From Halobacteriales archaeon QS_4_69_31 (GTDB lineage: Archaea; Halobacteriota; Halobacteria; Halobacteriales; Haloarculaceae), in contig PXRP01000035.1 of the NCBI GenBank assembly GCA_003021655.1, positions 1-64,000 of the forward strand: DNA of 64,000 bases. Direction: 5' to 3'. Every line of letters begins with the position of its first letter. Within the stretch, counting starts at the first letter, position 1. Of this stretch, positions 19,751 to 31,794 are shown piece by piece. A program made the translations under genes and the position numbers. The notes beneath the pieces are model-generated. The model was not told where the DNA came from. It searched no databases and saw only the letters and a list, made by a program, of their open reading frames with translations.

Positions 19751-21172
19751 TCACGAGAGCTGTATCTCGACCGACGCGCCGCCCTCCGAGAGGGTCACTG
19801 TCGTCGACCCCGAGCGGTCGCCCTCGGCGGCGGTGACCTCGTACTCGCCGTTGAACCCGCTGGTCGCATACGTTCCCGAGTCGTCGGTTTCGCCGGACTC
19901 GTCGGTCCACCACTCCTCGAAGACGAGCCGCTGATACTGTCGCCCGTGGGGACGCAGCGTCCAGTCCTCGGCGTAGAAACACGAGTCCGGGCGCCAGGCC
20001 CACCCCGCCCAGAAGTTCCAGTGAACGACGGTCTCGACGACGGGGTGGCTGAACACGGCCGTCAGGAAGTCCCGCACGTAGTCGGCCTGGGCGTGTTGCT
20101 GTTCCTCGCTCGCGCGGTCCCACCCGGCGTCGCCGGTCCACAGCGGGACGTGGAACTCGGAGACGTACACCGGCAGGTCGAACCGCTCGTCCAGCGTGTC
20201 GAGCCGGTCGAGCACGTCCGGGATGTCCGCGAGGTTGTCGATAGGGGCGTGGCACTGACAGCCGATGGCGTCGACGGTCACGCCCTCGCTCTGGAGCCAC
20301 TCGACCCACTCGACGAGGTCGTCGAGCCAGCCCCCCGAGTCCGGATACCGAGTCAGGATATTCATCTCGTTGACGCCCATCGCGGCCTCCGTATCGGCCT
20401 CGTGGGCCGTTGCCCACCACTCGGGGACGCGCTCTTTGCCCACGTCCCGGCGGACCGCCTGCCGGTGGAACGGGTGGTTCTGGCAGTCCCAGTCGGCCAA
20501 CTGGCCCTCGAACTCGTTCGCGCGCTCGGTGATCCGGTCGGCCATCGCCTCGTTGACCGCCTCGGGCGACTGCTCGGGGTCGATATCCATCCACTCGTAG
20601 TCCTCCCAGAACAGGGCGTGTCCGCGCACGTCGTGGCCCTGCTCGTTCAGCCACGCGACCATCTCGCGGGCCTCCTCGCGGTCCTCCTCGGACCCGCGCC
20701 ACCGGAACGCGCGCAGGCGGTTCTCGACCGTGGCGTAGTTGAACTCCTCGGCGAGCACCGTCCGGAACCGTTCGCCGTCGTCGGTGTCGTCGCCGGCGAC
20801 CTTCTCGCCGTTGGCGGCGGTCCCCCAGTTGAACTCGTGTGCCTGCATGGTCACGTCGACGGTCGCACCCTCGACGGTGGCCCCCTCCTCGTCGACGACG
20901 GTTACCGCCAGGTCGGCCGTGCGGTGGCGCTCGATCCGGTCGCGGGCGTCGGCGCGCCAGTCGGCGTCCTCTGCCCGGCCCCCGTACTGGTACCGTCCGG
21001 CCTCGACGCCGGCGAACGGGTCCTCCGTCGCCGTCGGCGTCGAGCCGACGGCACCGCCCTGACATCCGCCGAATCCGCCGAGTCCCACCGCACCCAGCCC
21101 CGCGAGTAGCCCCCGCCGGTCGAGTCCTGTGTCTCGATACCCGTCACTGCCTGCGCCAGACTTGCGAGCCAT
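19751..21172 (-). CDS. Tat lipoprotein GH10-like protein, paralogue of the upstream-lying LamG-GH10
   Basis: 473 residues from the ATG at 21172; an earlier ATG at 21199 would add nine residues. A twin-arginine motif DRRGLL (18-23) leads into a Gly-rich hydrophobic stretch and a lipobox-like FGGC (Cys37), so it should be a membrane-anchored lipoprotein. After a short linker comes the same lead-in and GH10-like barrel as its neighbour, but no LamG domain. FNWGTAANG, VRGHALFWED, WDCQNHP with His233 at the acid/base position, GVNEMNIL, nucleophile Glu339 in VYVSEFHVP, and VVHWNFWAG are all present. A C-terminal beta module ends at EIQLS. The two paralogues lie 93 bp apart in the same direction, consistent with tandem duplication and later gain or loss of LamG. 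Confidence 0.82.
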   Translation of the reverse strand: MARKSGAGSDGYRDTGLDRRGLLAGLGAVGLGGFGGCQGGAVGSTPTATEDPFAGVEAGRYQYGGRAEDADWRADARDRIERHRTADLAVTVVDEEGATVEGATVDVTMQAHEFNWGTAANGEKVAGDDTDDGERFRTVLAEEFNYATVENRLRAFRWRGSEEDREEAREMVAWLNEQGHDVRGHALFWEDYEWMDIDPEQSPEAVNEAMADRITERANEFEGQLADWDCQNHPFHRQAVRRDVGKERVPEWWATAHEADTEAAMGVNEMNILTRYPDSGGWLDDLVEWVEWLQSEGVTVDAIGCQCHAPIDNLADIPDVLDRLDTLDERFDLPVYVSEFHVPLWTGDAGWDRASEEQQHAQADYVRDFLTAVFSHPVVETVVHWNFWAGWAWRPDSCFYAEDWTLRPHGRQYQRLVFEEWWTDESGETDDSGTYATSGFNGEYEVTAAEGDRSGSTTVTLSEGGASVEIQLS

Positions 21173-21320
21173 GCCGCTACGATGCGGCACCGCGGGCAAA
21201 AAACTTCGGTCTGCGTGTCAGACCGGGGCGCCCGCTCGCGCCCCCCGGCACTGGTCGCCGGGGTCGTCGGAACCAGGCGCGATGGTCACGAGACGTTACC
21301 GGGGTCGAGGAGGGCGGCCG

Positions 21321-22331
21321 TCACGCAGCGTCGCCGGGACCCATGGCGGTGGTCACGGTGCTGAAGTTCATCTTCCTGACGGGCGCGCGGGTCATCTCCT
21401 CCCAGGACTGGCCGCCCCAGCGCTGGATCCGGTCGGTGTGGTGGTCGACGCCCTCGCCGGCGACCTCGTCGATGGTGCCGAGGTAGTGCCAGAGGTAGCC
21501 GCCCGCGGCCCGCGTGCCGCCGTGGTGCCAGTGGCCCGGCAGTTCCGCCTCGTAGCGCCACGCGTTCGCCTCGTAGTCGTAGACAGTGTGCTGCTTCCGG
21601 ACGGGCCCGCGGTAGTGGTCGCGGTCCTCGTTGTAGAACTCCTCGTTGGTGTTCCAGCCGCCGATGAAGTGGAGTTCGTCGCGGAACTTGACGCCCGACC
21701 CGTCGGTCACGGGGTGGGGCGAGGGCGCGACGACCTGCCAGGTGTCGGTCTCGGGGTCGTACCGCTGGTTCAGGGCGCCGGGATAGTTGTTCTGGCCGCC
21801 CTTCTGCTGGGTGTTGCCCGTCGAGTAGTAGAGCCAGCCGTCGTGGGAGGTCGGCAGCGGGAACGACTGGGAGAAGGGGGCGTCGGCGACCCCGCGGTCC
21901 CAGGCGTCTGTCTCGATGTCGTAGCGCCAGTTCCAAGCGACGCGGTTGAACCGCCCCTCCTCGTTGTCGCCGCCGAACAGGTAGACGTAGCGGCCGTCCA
22001 CGACCGGGTAGTACTTCCCGAGTTTGCTCCGCGGTTCCGGCATCGGGTCGCGCAGTTCCCACTCGTCGTCGGCGACGTGGTACACCTGCACCTCGTCGGT
22101 GGCTCCGGAGTGGACGTCCGTCTTCCCGCCGAAACAGAAGATCCGCCCGTCGTGGCGCGTCCAGCCCGCGCCCTGGACGGCCACCGGTATCGGCTCCAGG
22201 TCGCCGTCGACGCTGCTGTACCACTCGTCTGCCTCGATGTCGTACACCGTGGTGTCGTCGACGGCGTGCTCGCCCTCGATCTTGCCGCCGATGGCCCAGA
22301 TATACCTGTGGTCGTCGGTCGCTGCATCCAT
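21321..22331 (-). CDS. Kelch-repeat beta-propeller protein
   Basis: 336 residues with Kelch repeats, recognised by the double-Gly strand ends (YIWAIGGK, IFCFGGK, YVYLFGGD, LHFIGGWN) followed by W-containing strands roughly every 45-55 residues; about six blades. No signal peptide, so cytoplasmic. In sugar loci such propellers include NanM-type sugar mutarotases/epimerases, which is a possible job here; galactose-oxidase copper ligands are not evident. It sits in a same-direction cluster between the mannonate dehydratase (62 bp away) and the exported GH10-like genes. Confidence 0.8.
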   Translation of the reverse strand: MDAATDDHRYIWAIGGKIEGEHAVDDTTVYDIEADEWYSSVDGDLEPIPVAVQGAGWTRHDGRIFCFGGKTDVHSGATDEVQVYHVADDEWELRDPMPEPRSKLGKYYPVVDGRYVYLFGGDNEEGRFNRVAWNWRYDIETDAWDRGVADAPFSQSFPLPTSHDGWLYYSTGNTQQKGGQNNYPGALNQRYDPETDTWQVVAPSPHPVTDGSGVKFRDELHFIGGWNTNEEFYNEDRDHYRGPVRKQHTVYDYEANAWRYEAELPGHWHHGGTRAAGGYLWHYLGTIDEVAGEGVDHHTDRIQRWGGQSWEEMTRAPVRKMNFSTVTTAMGPGDAA

Positions 22332-22392
22332 GGACGAACGGTCACCACCGCCGATAGTAAATCTATCGATCGCGCCTGTCTGTACCGCGGCG

Positions 22393-23346
22393 TCAGTCGC
22401 CTGTCGCGTCCAGCAGTCCCTGGATGTAGCTCACCGCGAACAGCCGGCCCATGTCCGTGTAGCCGGGCTGGGACTCGTCGCGGCCGGTCTCGCCGGCCAT
22501 CTTCGGGACGTGGTCGGGCCGGACCGGCCCGTCGAAGCCGACCTCGCGGTAGGCCCGGACGGCCTCGTCCATCGCCGTCGGGCCGTCGTCCTGCCAGGTC
22601 TCGACGAAGTCGTCGGGCGTCCCCTCGACGTCCCGGAAGTGGACGAAGTGGATGTCCTCGCCGAACCGCCGGATGGCCGCCGGGACGTCCGCGCCCATCG
22701 CCGCGAAGTTCCCCTGGCAGAACGTCACGCCGTGGTTCGGGCTCGGGTGGAGGTCGAGGATCCGCTCGTAGTTCTCGACGGAGGTGACCAGCCGCGGGAC
22801 GCCCCGGACGGGCGATATCGGCGGGTCGTCGGGGTGGAGCGCCAGTTTCACGCCCGCTTCCTCGGCGACGGGCACCACCTCGTCGAGGAAGTACGCCAGG
22901 TTCTCCCAGAGTTCTGCCTCCGTGACCTCGACGGGGTAGGCGGGCCCGCGCTCGAACTGCTCGTGGTCGTAGGCGGTCGTCCGGGAGTCGCCCCGCGCCG
23001 GCACCGACTCCGAGGTGCGCACCACCCCGACCGGGTTCTCGGTCCACACCCAACAGTAGACGTCGATCCCGACCCGGCCCATATTCCTGACGAGCGTCTT
23101 GACGGTCTCTATCTCCTCGTCGCGGCCCTCCTGCCCGAGGACGGTCCTGCCCATCGGCGGCCGGTCCTCCACGACCCTGAGGTCGAGCCCGTGGTCGGCA
23201 AAGCGGTTGGCGGTCCGGAGCAGGTGGTCGTAGGTCCACCACTCCTCGTGGCCCCAGAACCGGACGACGGCCGTCTCGACGCCCAGCTGTCGCGCGAGTT
23301 CCCAGCGTCGGTCCGGTTCCGGCGGCAGAATGAGTGTCGTGTCCAT
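22393..23346 (-). CDS. uxuA: mannonate dehydratase (UxuA family)
   Basis: 317 residues. A TIM barrel of the xylose-isomerase-like superfamily with UxuA hallmarks: LHPDDPP (His171), FCQGNF (Cys210), HFVHFRDV (His236) and RPDHVP (Asp278). These four match the metal ligands (His, Cys, His, Asp) known for UxuA. The enzyme dehydrates D-mannonate to 2-keto-3-deoxygluconate, the last specific step of glucuronate degradation. This fits a GH115 alpha-glucuronidase in the same island. Uronate isomerase is not in the window; an SDR at 30555 could serve as mannonate oxidoreductase. At 317 residues it is a little shorter than bacterial UxuA (about 350-400). Confidence 0.85.
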   Translation of the reverse strand: MDTTLILPPEPDRRWELARQLGVETAVVRFWGHEEWWTYDHLLRTANRFADHGLDLRVVEDRPPMGRTVLGQEGRDEEIETVKTLVRNMGRVGIDVYCWVWTENPVGVVRTSESVPARGDSRTTAYDHEQFERGPAYPVEVTEAELWENLAYFLDEVVPVAEEAGVKLALHPDDPPISPVRGVPRLVTSVENYERILDLHPSPNHGVTFCQGNFAAMGADVPAAIRRFGEDIHFVHFRDVEGTPDDFVETWQDDGPTAMDEAVRAYREVGFDGPVRPDHVPKMAGETGRDESQPGYTDMGRLFAVSYIQGLLDATGD

Positions 23347-23485
23347 GGGCGTCGTTGCGGCCGGGAGGGCTTAGCTCTGGCCCCCCGGGGGTCGAGTGCC
23401 GATTGCTCCCGGAGACGACGGAGGGCGGCGGTCGCGGACGGCGAGCGCCGGGGGACGACACGACGGCAGAGACGGGACCCGAGGG

Positions 23486-25492
23486 TCAGTGGACCGTCGG
23501 GAGGTACTCGGGCGGGTCGTCGTACGGGTCGGCCTCGCCGGTGGCCACCTCGTAGAGGCGTTCGTGGCTCTCGCGGGCGGCCGCCGCCAGCGGGTAGGGG
23601 CGGTGACAGACGTCGAAGAAGCCGATGTTGTAGTTCTCGCCGTCGAACCGCCCGACGATGGACTGGTCGTACAGCGTGAAGTAGTGGGTCCCGACACACC
23701 ACGGTTTCGCGGCCGCGTCCTCCAGGTACGCCCGGTAGGCGTCGCCCCTGGCCGCCTGGTCGCGCACCCGGGAGATGCCCGACGCGGGCAGGCCGGCGTC
23801 CAGCGCCCCGAAGTGCCACTCGCCGACCAGCACCGGGACCTCGAGCAGGTCGCTGACCTCGCGGAACGCCTCGGCCAGGAGCCGCTGTTCGTAGCAGTTG
23901 ACCGAGAACACGTCGACGTGGCTCATCCCGCGCAGCGCCCACTCGCCGGGGATGTACGCGTAGCGGGTCCCGAGGTTGAGGTGGTTCGGGTCGACATCGC
24001 GGCAGGCCTCGCTGAGCACGCGGTAGAACTCGTCGACCATGACTTCGCTGAACGCTTCGAGGTCCTCGCGGGCGGCGTCGGTGAGGTGCTCGCTCCACCG
24101 GCCCGACTCCACGTCGTCGAAGGAGGCGTCCATCCCCCAGGCGTCGGCCAGTTCGGCGTCGCCGTCGTACCGGTCTTCGAGGAACGACCGCAACTCGACG
24201 CGGGTCTCACAGCGTTCGGTCGTGTAAAGCATCCCCGCCGCCGGCGTCTCCTCGGCGAAGCCCCACGTCGGTTCGTTGCCCAGGAAGTAACCGACCATCG
24301 CGGGGTCGTCGCGGGTCTCCGCGAGCGGTTCCGCGAACTCCCGTGCGGCCTCGTGGAACCGCTCGGAGAACACGTCCGGGAAATCCCGGTAGACCGCGTG
24401 TTCGTCGTCGAAGACGCGCAGCGAGAGCGGCCGGACGTAGGGGACGCCCGCCTCGCGGGCGACCTCCCACTCCGACCAGTTGGCGACGGTGTTGAACCCC
24501 AGGTCACGCAACTGCCCGAGGACGAGGTCGGCCCACCGGTCGTGCCAGTCCTCGCCGAACGCCCGGACCAGGTTCGCCGTCAGGTAGTCGACCAGCGGTT
24601 CGCCGTTGGTCTCGCCCAGCGCCGGCGCGAACGCGCCGCCCTCGTCGGGGATCCACGACAGCGCGGCCGGAATACCGCCGTAGACCGATTTGACGTTCGC
24701 GCGGACACAGTCCAGCCCCGTCGACCAGAAGGGGTAACCGTCGGGGTCGACCAGCCACCACCGGCCGTCCCCCTCGCCCTCCCGGCCGGTGTGGTGGGTC
24801 CGGAAGTAGCCGGTCGCCTCGAACTGTCGGCCGGTCCACCCGCCCCACGCCGAGGCTGCCCACGGGAGTTCCTGGTCGGCGGCGGCGTCGGCCTGCGAGT
24901 GGAGGCGCTCGACGAGTGCGGCCTCGCTCCCGGTCCGGCCCGCCCACTCGTGGACCCGCGACTGGCCGAACTCGTCGGCCAGCGGCCCCTCGGGGAGCAG
25001 CGGGTCCTCCAGGCGGTCGGGCTCCTCGCCGGTCACTTCGAGGGGGGTCTGGCACCACCGCGTCGGCCGGTCGCTCTTGCGGATGACCCGGACCGAGACC
25101 CGGTCGACGGCCGCCGGATTCACCCGGTCGCCGTCGGCCAGTGGCTTGAGCCACGCCCCCTCACGGTCGTACTTCCAGCGGTCCTGGTTTGTCGCCGTCA
25201 GCGGGACGCGCGCACGCGCCTGACACTGGTTCAGGGCACTGTATCGCATCCGGAATGTCGGGCCGTCCTCGCCCTCGCGGAGGCGCAGGTCCCACTTCGT
25301 GAGGCGCTCGCCGTCCAGTAGCAGGTCGAAGGTGATCCAGTCGTCCTCGGAGAGCGTCCCCGGTTCGACCTCGTAGACGAGTTCGTCTCCCAGCGATTCG
25401 GCGATGTACCACGTCGCGTCCGCCAGTGGCGCCTCGGCGTCTTCGGCGACGACGTCACCGGTGAGTCGGTCGGGTGTATACGTCGTTCCCAT
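23486..25492 (-). CDS. clan GH-A glycoside hydrolase, agarase-like
   Basis: 668 residues, no signal peptide. An N-terminal beta-sandwich (about 1-235) precedes a TIM barrel (about 245-600). The barrel opens with WLVDPDGYPFWSTGLDCVR, the segment typical of beta-agarase and GH42/GH50-like proteins. It contains the clan-A acid/base pair GYFLGNEP (Glu407) and nucleophile VLVGEWHFG (Glu558), about 150 residues apart as in this clan. The family is probably agarase-like, but the substrate in this hemicellulose locus is more likely a beta-linked galactoside or xyloside oligomer. It is the first gene of a five-gene minus-strand cluster. The start at 25492 is supported by a TATA-like TATATCC on the minus strand about 27 bp upstream; the longer in-frame extension lies opposite another gene and was rejected. 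Confidence 0.8.
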   Translation of the reverse strand: MGTTYTPDRLTGDVVAEDAEAPLADATWYIAESLGDELVYEVEPGTLSEDDWITFDLLLDGERLTKWDLRLREGEDGPTFRMRYSALNQCQARARVPLTATNQDRWKYDREGAWLKPLADGDRVNPAAVDRVSVRVIRKSDRPTRWCQTPLEVTGEEPDRLEDPLLPEGPLADEFGQSRVHEWAGRTGSEAALVERLHSQADAAADQELPWAASAWGGWTGRQFEATGYFRTHHTGREGEGDGRWWLVDPDGYPFWSTGLDCVRANVKSVYGGIPAALSWIPDEGGAFAPALGETNGEPLVDYLTANLVRAFGEDWHDRWADLVLGQLRDLGFNTVANWSEWEVAREAGVPYVRPLSLRVFDDEHAVYRDFPDVFSERFHEAAREFAEPLAETRDDPAMVGYFLGNEPTWGFAEETPAAGMLYTTERCETRVELRSFLEDRYDGDAELADAWGMDASFDDVESGRWSEHLTDAAREDLEAFSEVMVDEFYRVLSEACRDVDPNHLNLGTRYAYIPGEWALRGMSHVDVFSVNCYEQRLLAEAFREVSDLLEVPVLVGEWHFGALDAGLPASGISRVRDQAARGDAYRAYLEDAAAKPWCVGTHYFTLYDQSIVGRFDGENYNIGFFDVCHRPYPLAAAARESHERLYEVATGEADPYDDPPEYLPTVH

Positions 25493-25624
25493 GGGCCACC
25501 CTCGCACCGCCGGCGGATATACGCCGCCCTCCCGGAAACGATTGCTGGCTGCCCTCGCCTCCGAACCGTCGCGTGTCGTCCTCGCACCCGAACTGTTAAA
25601 CGGTTCATCGACGAGAATCGAGGC
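25493..25624. promoter_or_regulatory. divergent promoter region with TATA boxes inside inverted repeats
   Basis: The minus-strand TATA (GATATA on plus, 25516-25521) is flanked by CGGCG (25511-25515) and CGCCG (25522-25526). The plus-strand TATA-like GTTAAAC (25595-25601) is flanked by GAAC (25590-25593) and GTTC (25603-25606). Each box is about 27 bp before its start codon (25492 and 25625). Repeats over TATA boxes suggest repressor sites; arms are short, so chance remains possible. Confidence 0.4.
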
Positions 25625-30125
<4,501 letters not shown>

Positions 30126-30554
30126 CGCTCTCGTCGTCCAGTCGGTCCCGGCTATGCGTTCTCTCTCGACGACTGCCCCGGCGGACGCGTCCTCGCCCGG
30201 TTCGGCGCGGGCCCGCGAGCGGGCCGCCCGACGACGTGGGCGGCGCCACACCTGTCCGGGTCGTGGCGACGCGACGAAAAAACGTAGGGGTGAAGTGGGG
30301 GGTGGGACCGGCAGGCGACTGCTGACGAATACCCTGGTGCACGGAGATGGATGACTCACAGTGTCGAGTGGGTAACCGGTGTGGCGGTCGGTGTGTCCCG
30401 TCGACGACGTCGTTCGCCTGCCGGTCGACGGGTTCGAAAGTCGGATATATAAAATTATTGTTTTCTGTCCGGTATTTCGGGGGTGTCGGGACCCGGCGGC
30501 CGCGTGGCAGTCCGCTCCGGTAGACATAATTACGCGCGGCGGGAAAGAGCGAGT
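30126..30554. other. intergenic region upstream of the SDR gene
   Basis: No supported gene. It contains an AT-rich box GGATATATAAAATTATT at about 30442-30458 and, closer to the gene, CATAATTA at about 30523-30530. The latter is 27-30 bp before the ATG at 30555 and is the better TATA candidate. Two promoters may exist. Confidence 0.45.
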
Positions 30555-31382
30555 ATGGGAACGACGAGCTACGACTTCTCGGAGGAGACAGTGATAGTGA
30601 CCGGCGGCACCTCGGGGATCGGCCGCGAGGTGGCCCTGCGGTTCGGCGACGCGGGTGCGACGGTGGTCGTGGCGGACATCCGCGAGGAGCCAAAGGAGGC
30701 CGCCGCGGCCACGGCGCCGACCCACGAGCGCATCGTCGAGGCGGGCGGGCGTGCGGTCTTCGTCGAGACGGACGTCGCGGACCCCGCCGAGGTCGCGTCG
30801 CTGGTCGAGGGCGCCCGCGAGTTCGGCGGCGTCGACGTGATGGTCAACAACGCGGGGATCTACCGCCACGGGTCGGTGACCGAGGCCGACACCCCCTCGT
30901 TCGACCAGGTAATGGCGATCAACGTCCGCGGGGTGTTCGCGGGCTGTCGGGCCGCCGCGCGGGACATGCTCGCCAGGTCCGAGCCGGGGTGTATCGTCAA
31001 TACGGCCTCGATAAGCTCCGAGTACGCGCAGGTCGGCCACACGATGTACGACGCCTCGAAGGGGGCGGTGATGATGATCACCCGCGTCGCGGCGCTGGAA
31101 CTCGCCGCCCACGACGTGCGGGTCAACGCCGTCGCGCCGGGCCTCATCGACACCACCTTCGGCGCCGGGACCCCGAACCTCGACCGCTCGCCCGAGGAGC
31201 CGTTCGTCGTCGACGACGCCGACCTGCCGGACCTGCTCGAACAGGGCGAGGAAGCCGACGCGCCGATGGGGCGGGGCGACCCCGAGGACGTGGCCGGCGC
31301 GTACCTGTTTCTGGCCTCCGAGGACGCCTCGTACGTGACCGGCCACATGCTCTACGTCGACGGCGGCTACCAGGTCTACTGA
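30555..31382 (+). CDS. SDR-family oxidoreductase of the sugar locus
   Basis: 275 residues, a classical short-chain dehydrogenase: TGGTSGIG at 16-23, VADIRE after strand 2 (Asp suggests NAD), NNAG at 98-101, catalytic Ser in TASISSE and Y165-x3-K169, and the terminal YVDGGYQVY. Within this island it could oxidise a free sugar to its lactone. Alternatively it could act as an SDR-type mannonate oxidoreductase feeding mannonate dehydratase; Bacillus UxuB belongs to the same superfamily and has similar length. Neither can be decided from sequence alone. It stands alone between the GH2 gene and a small membrane-protein gene. Confidence 0.85.
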   Translation: MGTTSYDFSEETVIVTGGTSGIGREVALRFGDAGATVVVADIREEPKEAAAATAPTHERIVEAGGRAVFVETDVADPAEVASLVEGAREFGGVDVMVNNAGIYRHGSVTEADTPSFDQVMAINVRGVFAGCRAAARDMLARSEPGCIVNTASISSEYAQVGHTMYDASKGAVMMITRVAALELAAHDVRVNAVAPGLIDTTFGAGTPNLDRSPEEPFVVDDADLPDLLEQGEEADAPMGRGDPEDVAGAYLFLASEDASYVTGHMLYVDGGYQVY

Positions 31383-31435
31383 CCTCGCTCCGCGAAGACC
31401 CCGACATTTTTGAAGCTCCGCGCTGGAGAGGGAGT

Positions 31436-31672
31436 ATGGCCAACGAAAAGAGCTACACAGACACGCTCAGCCTCGGTCGGGAGGCAACGCGGCGGTGGCC
31501 CGTGACGCTGCTGGTGTTGATAGGGGCCGGGTTCGGCGGGGCGGCAGTGGCCGCTGACATAGCAGGGTTCCCCTCCATCGCGGGGATCCTCGTCGCCTAT
31601 CTCATCGTGCTGGTCGTGCTGACGGTACTGTTCGCGATCCTCCCCGTCTTCGCGCTGGACTTCTTCGACTGA
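31436..31672 (+). CDS. small two-helix membrane protein
   Basis: 78 residues: a polar N-terminus, then two hydrophobic helices (about 22-43 and 47-74) with a short loop. It lies 53 bp after the SDR gene and 122 bp before the ABC ATPase gene, both in the same direction. A second protein of this type (40091-40321) flanks the other end of the transporter genes, so both may be accessory to import, but there is no direct evidence. Confidence 0.7.
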   Translation: MANEKSYTDTLSLGREATRRWPVTLLVLIGAGFGGAAVAADIAGFPSIAGILVAYLIVLVVLTVLFAILPVFALDFFD

Positions 31673-31746
31673 CGCCGGTGGCCTGGCCCGACGTCGGTGG
31701 CCTGGCCCGACGCCGGTGGCCTGGCCTGACGCCGGTGGCCTGGCCT
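31671..31746 (+). repeat. 19-bp tandem repeat, four copies
   Basis: Four consecutive 19-bp units (GACGCCGGTGGCCTGGCCC with one or two substitutions) start in the last two bases of the preceding stop codon and run 76 bp. No spacers, so not a CRISPR. It lies between the small membrane gene and the ABC ATPase promoter. Confidence 0.9.
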
Positions 31747-31794
31747 GACACCCCGGGGGGCTCGCACCGAATACCTTATGTGGCTCACCGTGCC

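Noticed and set aside
21321-22331. Kelch protein as a galactose oxidase
   Set aside because: No signal peptide and the copper-ligand Tyr/Cys/His pattern is not recognisable; only the propeller repeats are supported.
31671-31746. 19-bp array considered as plasmid iterons/origin
   Set aside because: Unit is short and GC-rich, no rep/orc gene or AT-rich unwinding element adjacent; more likely a minisatellite.
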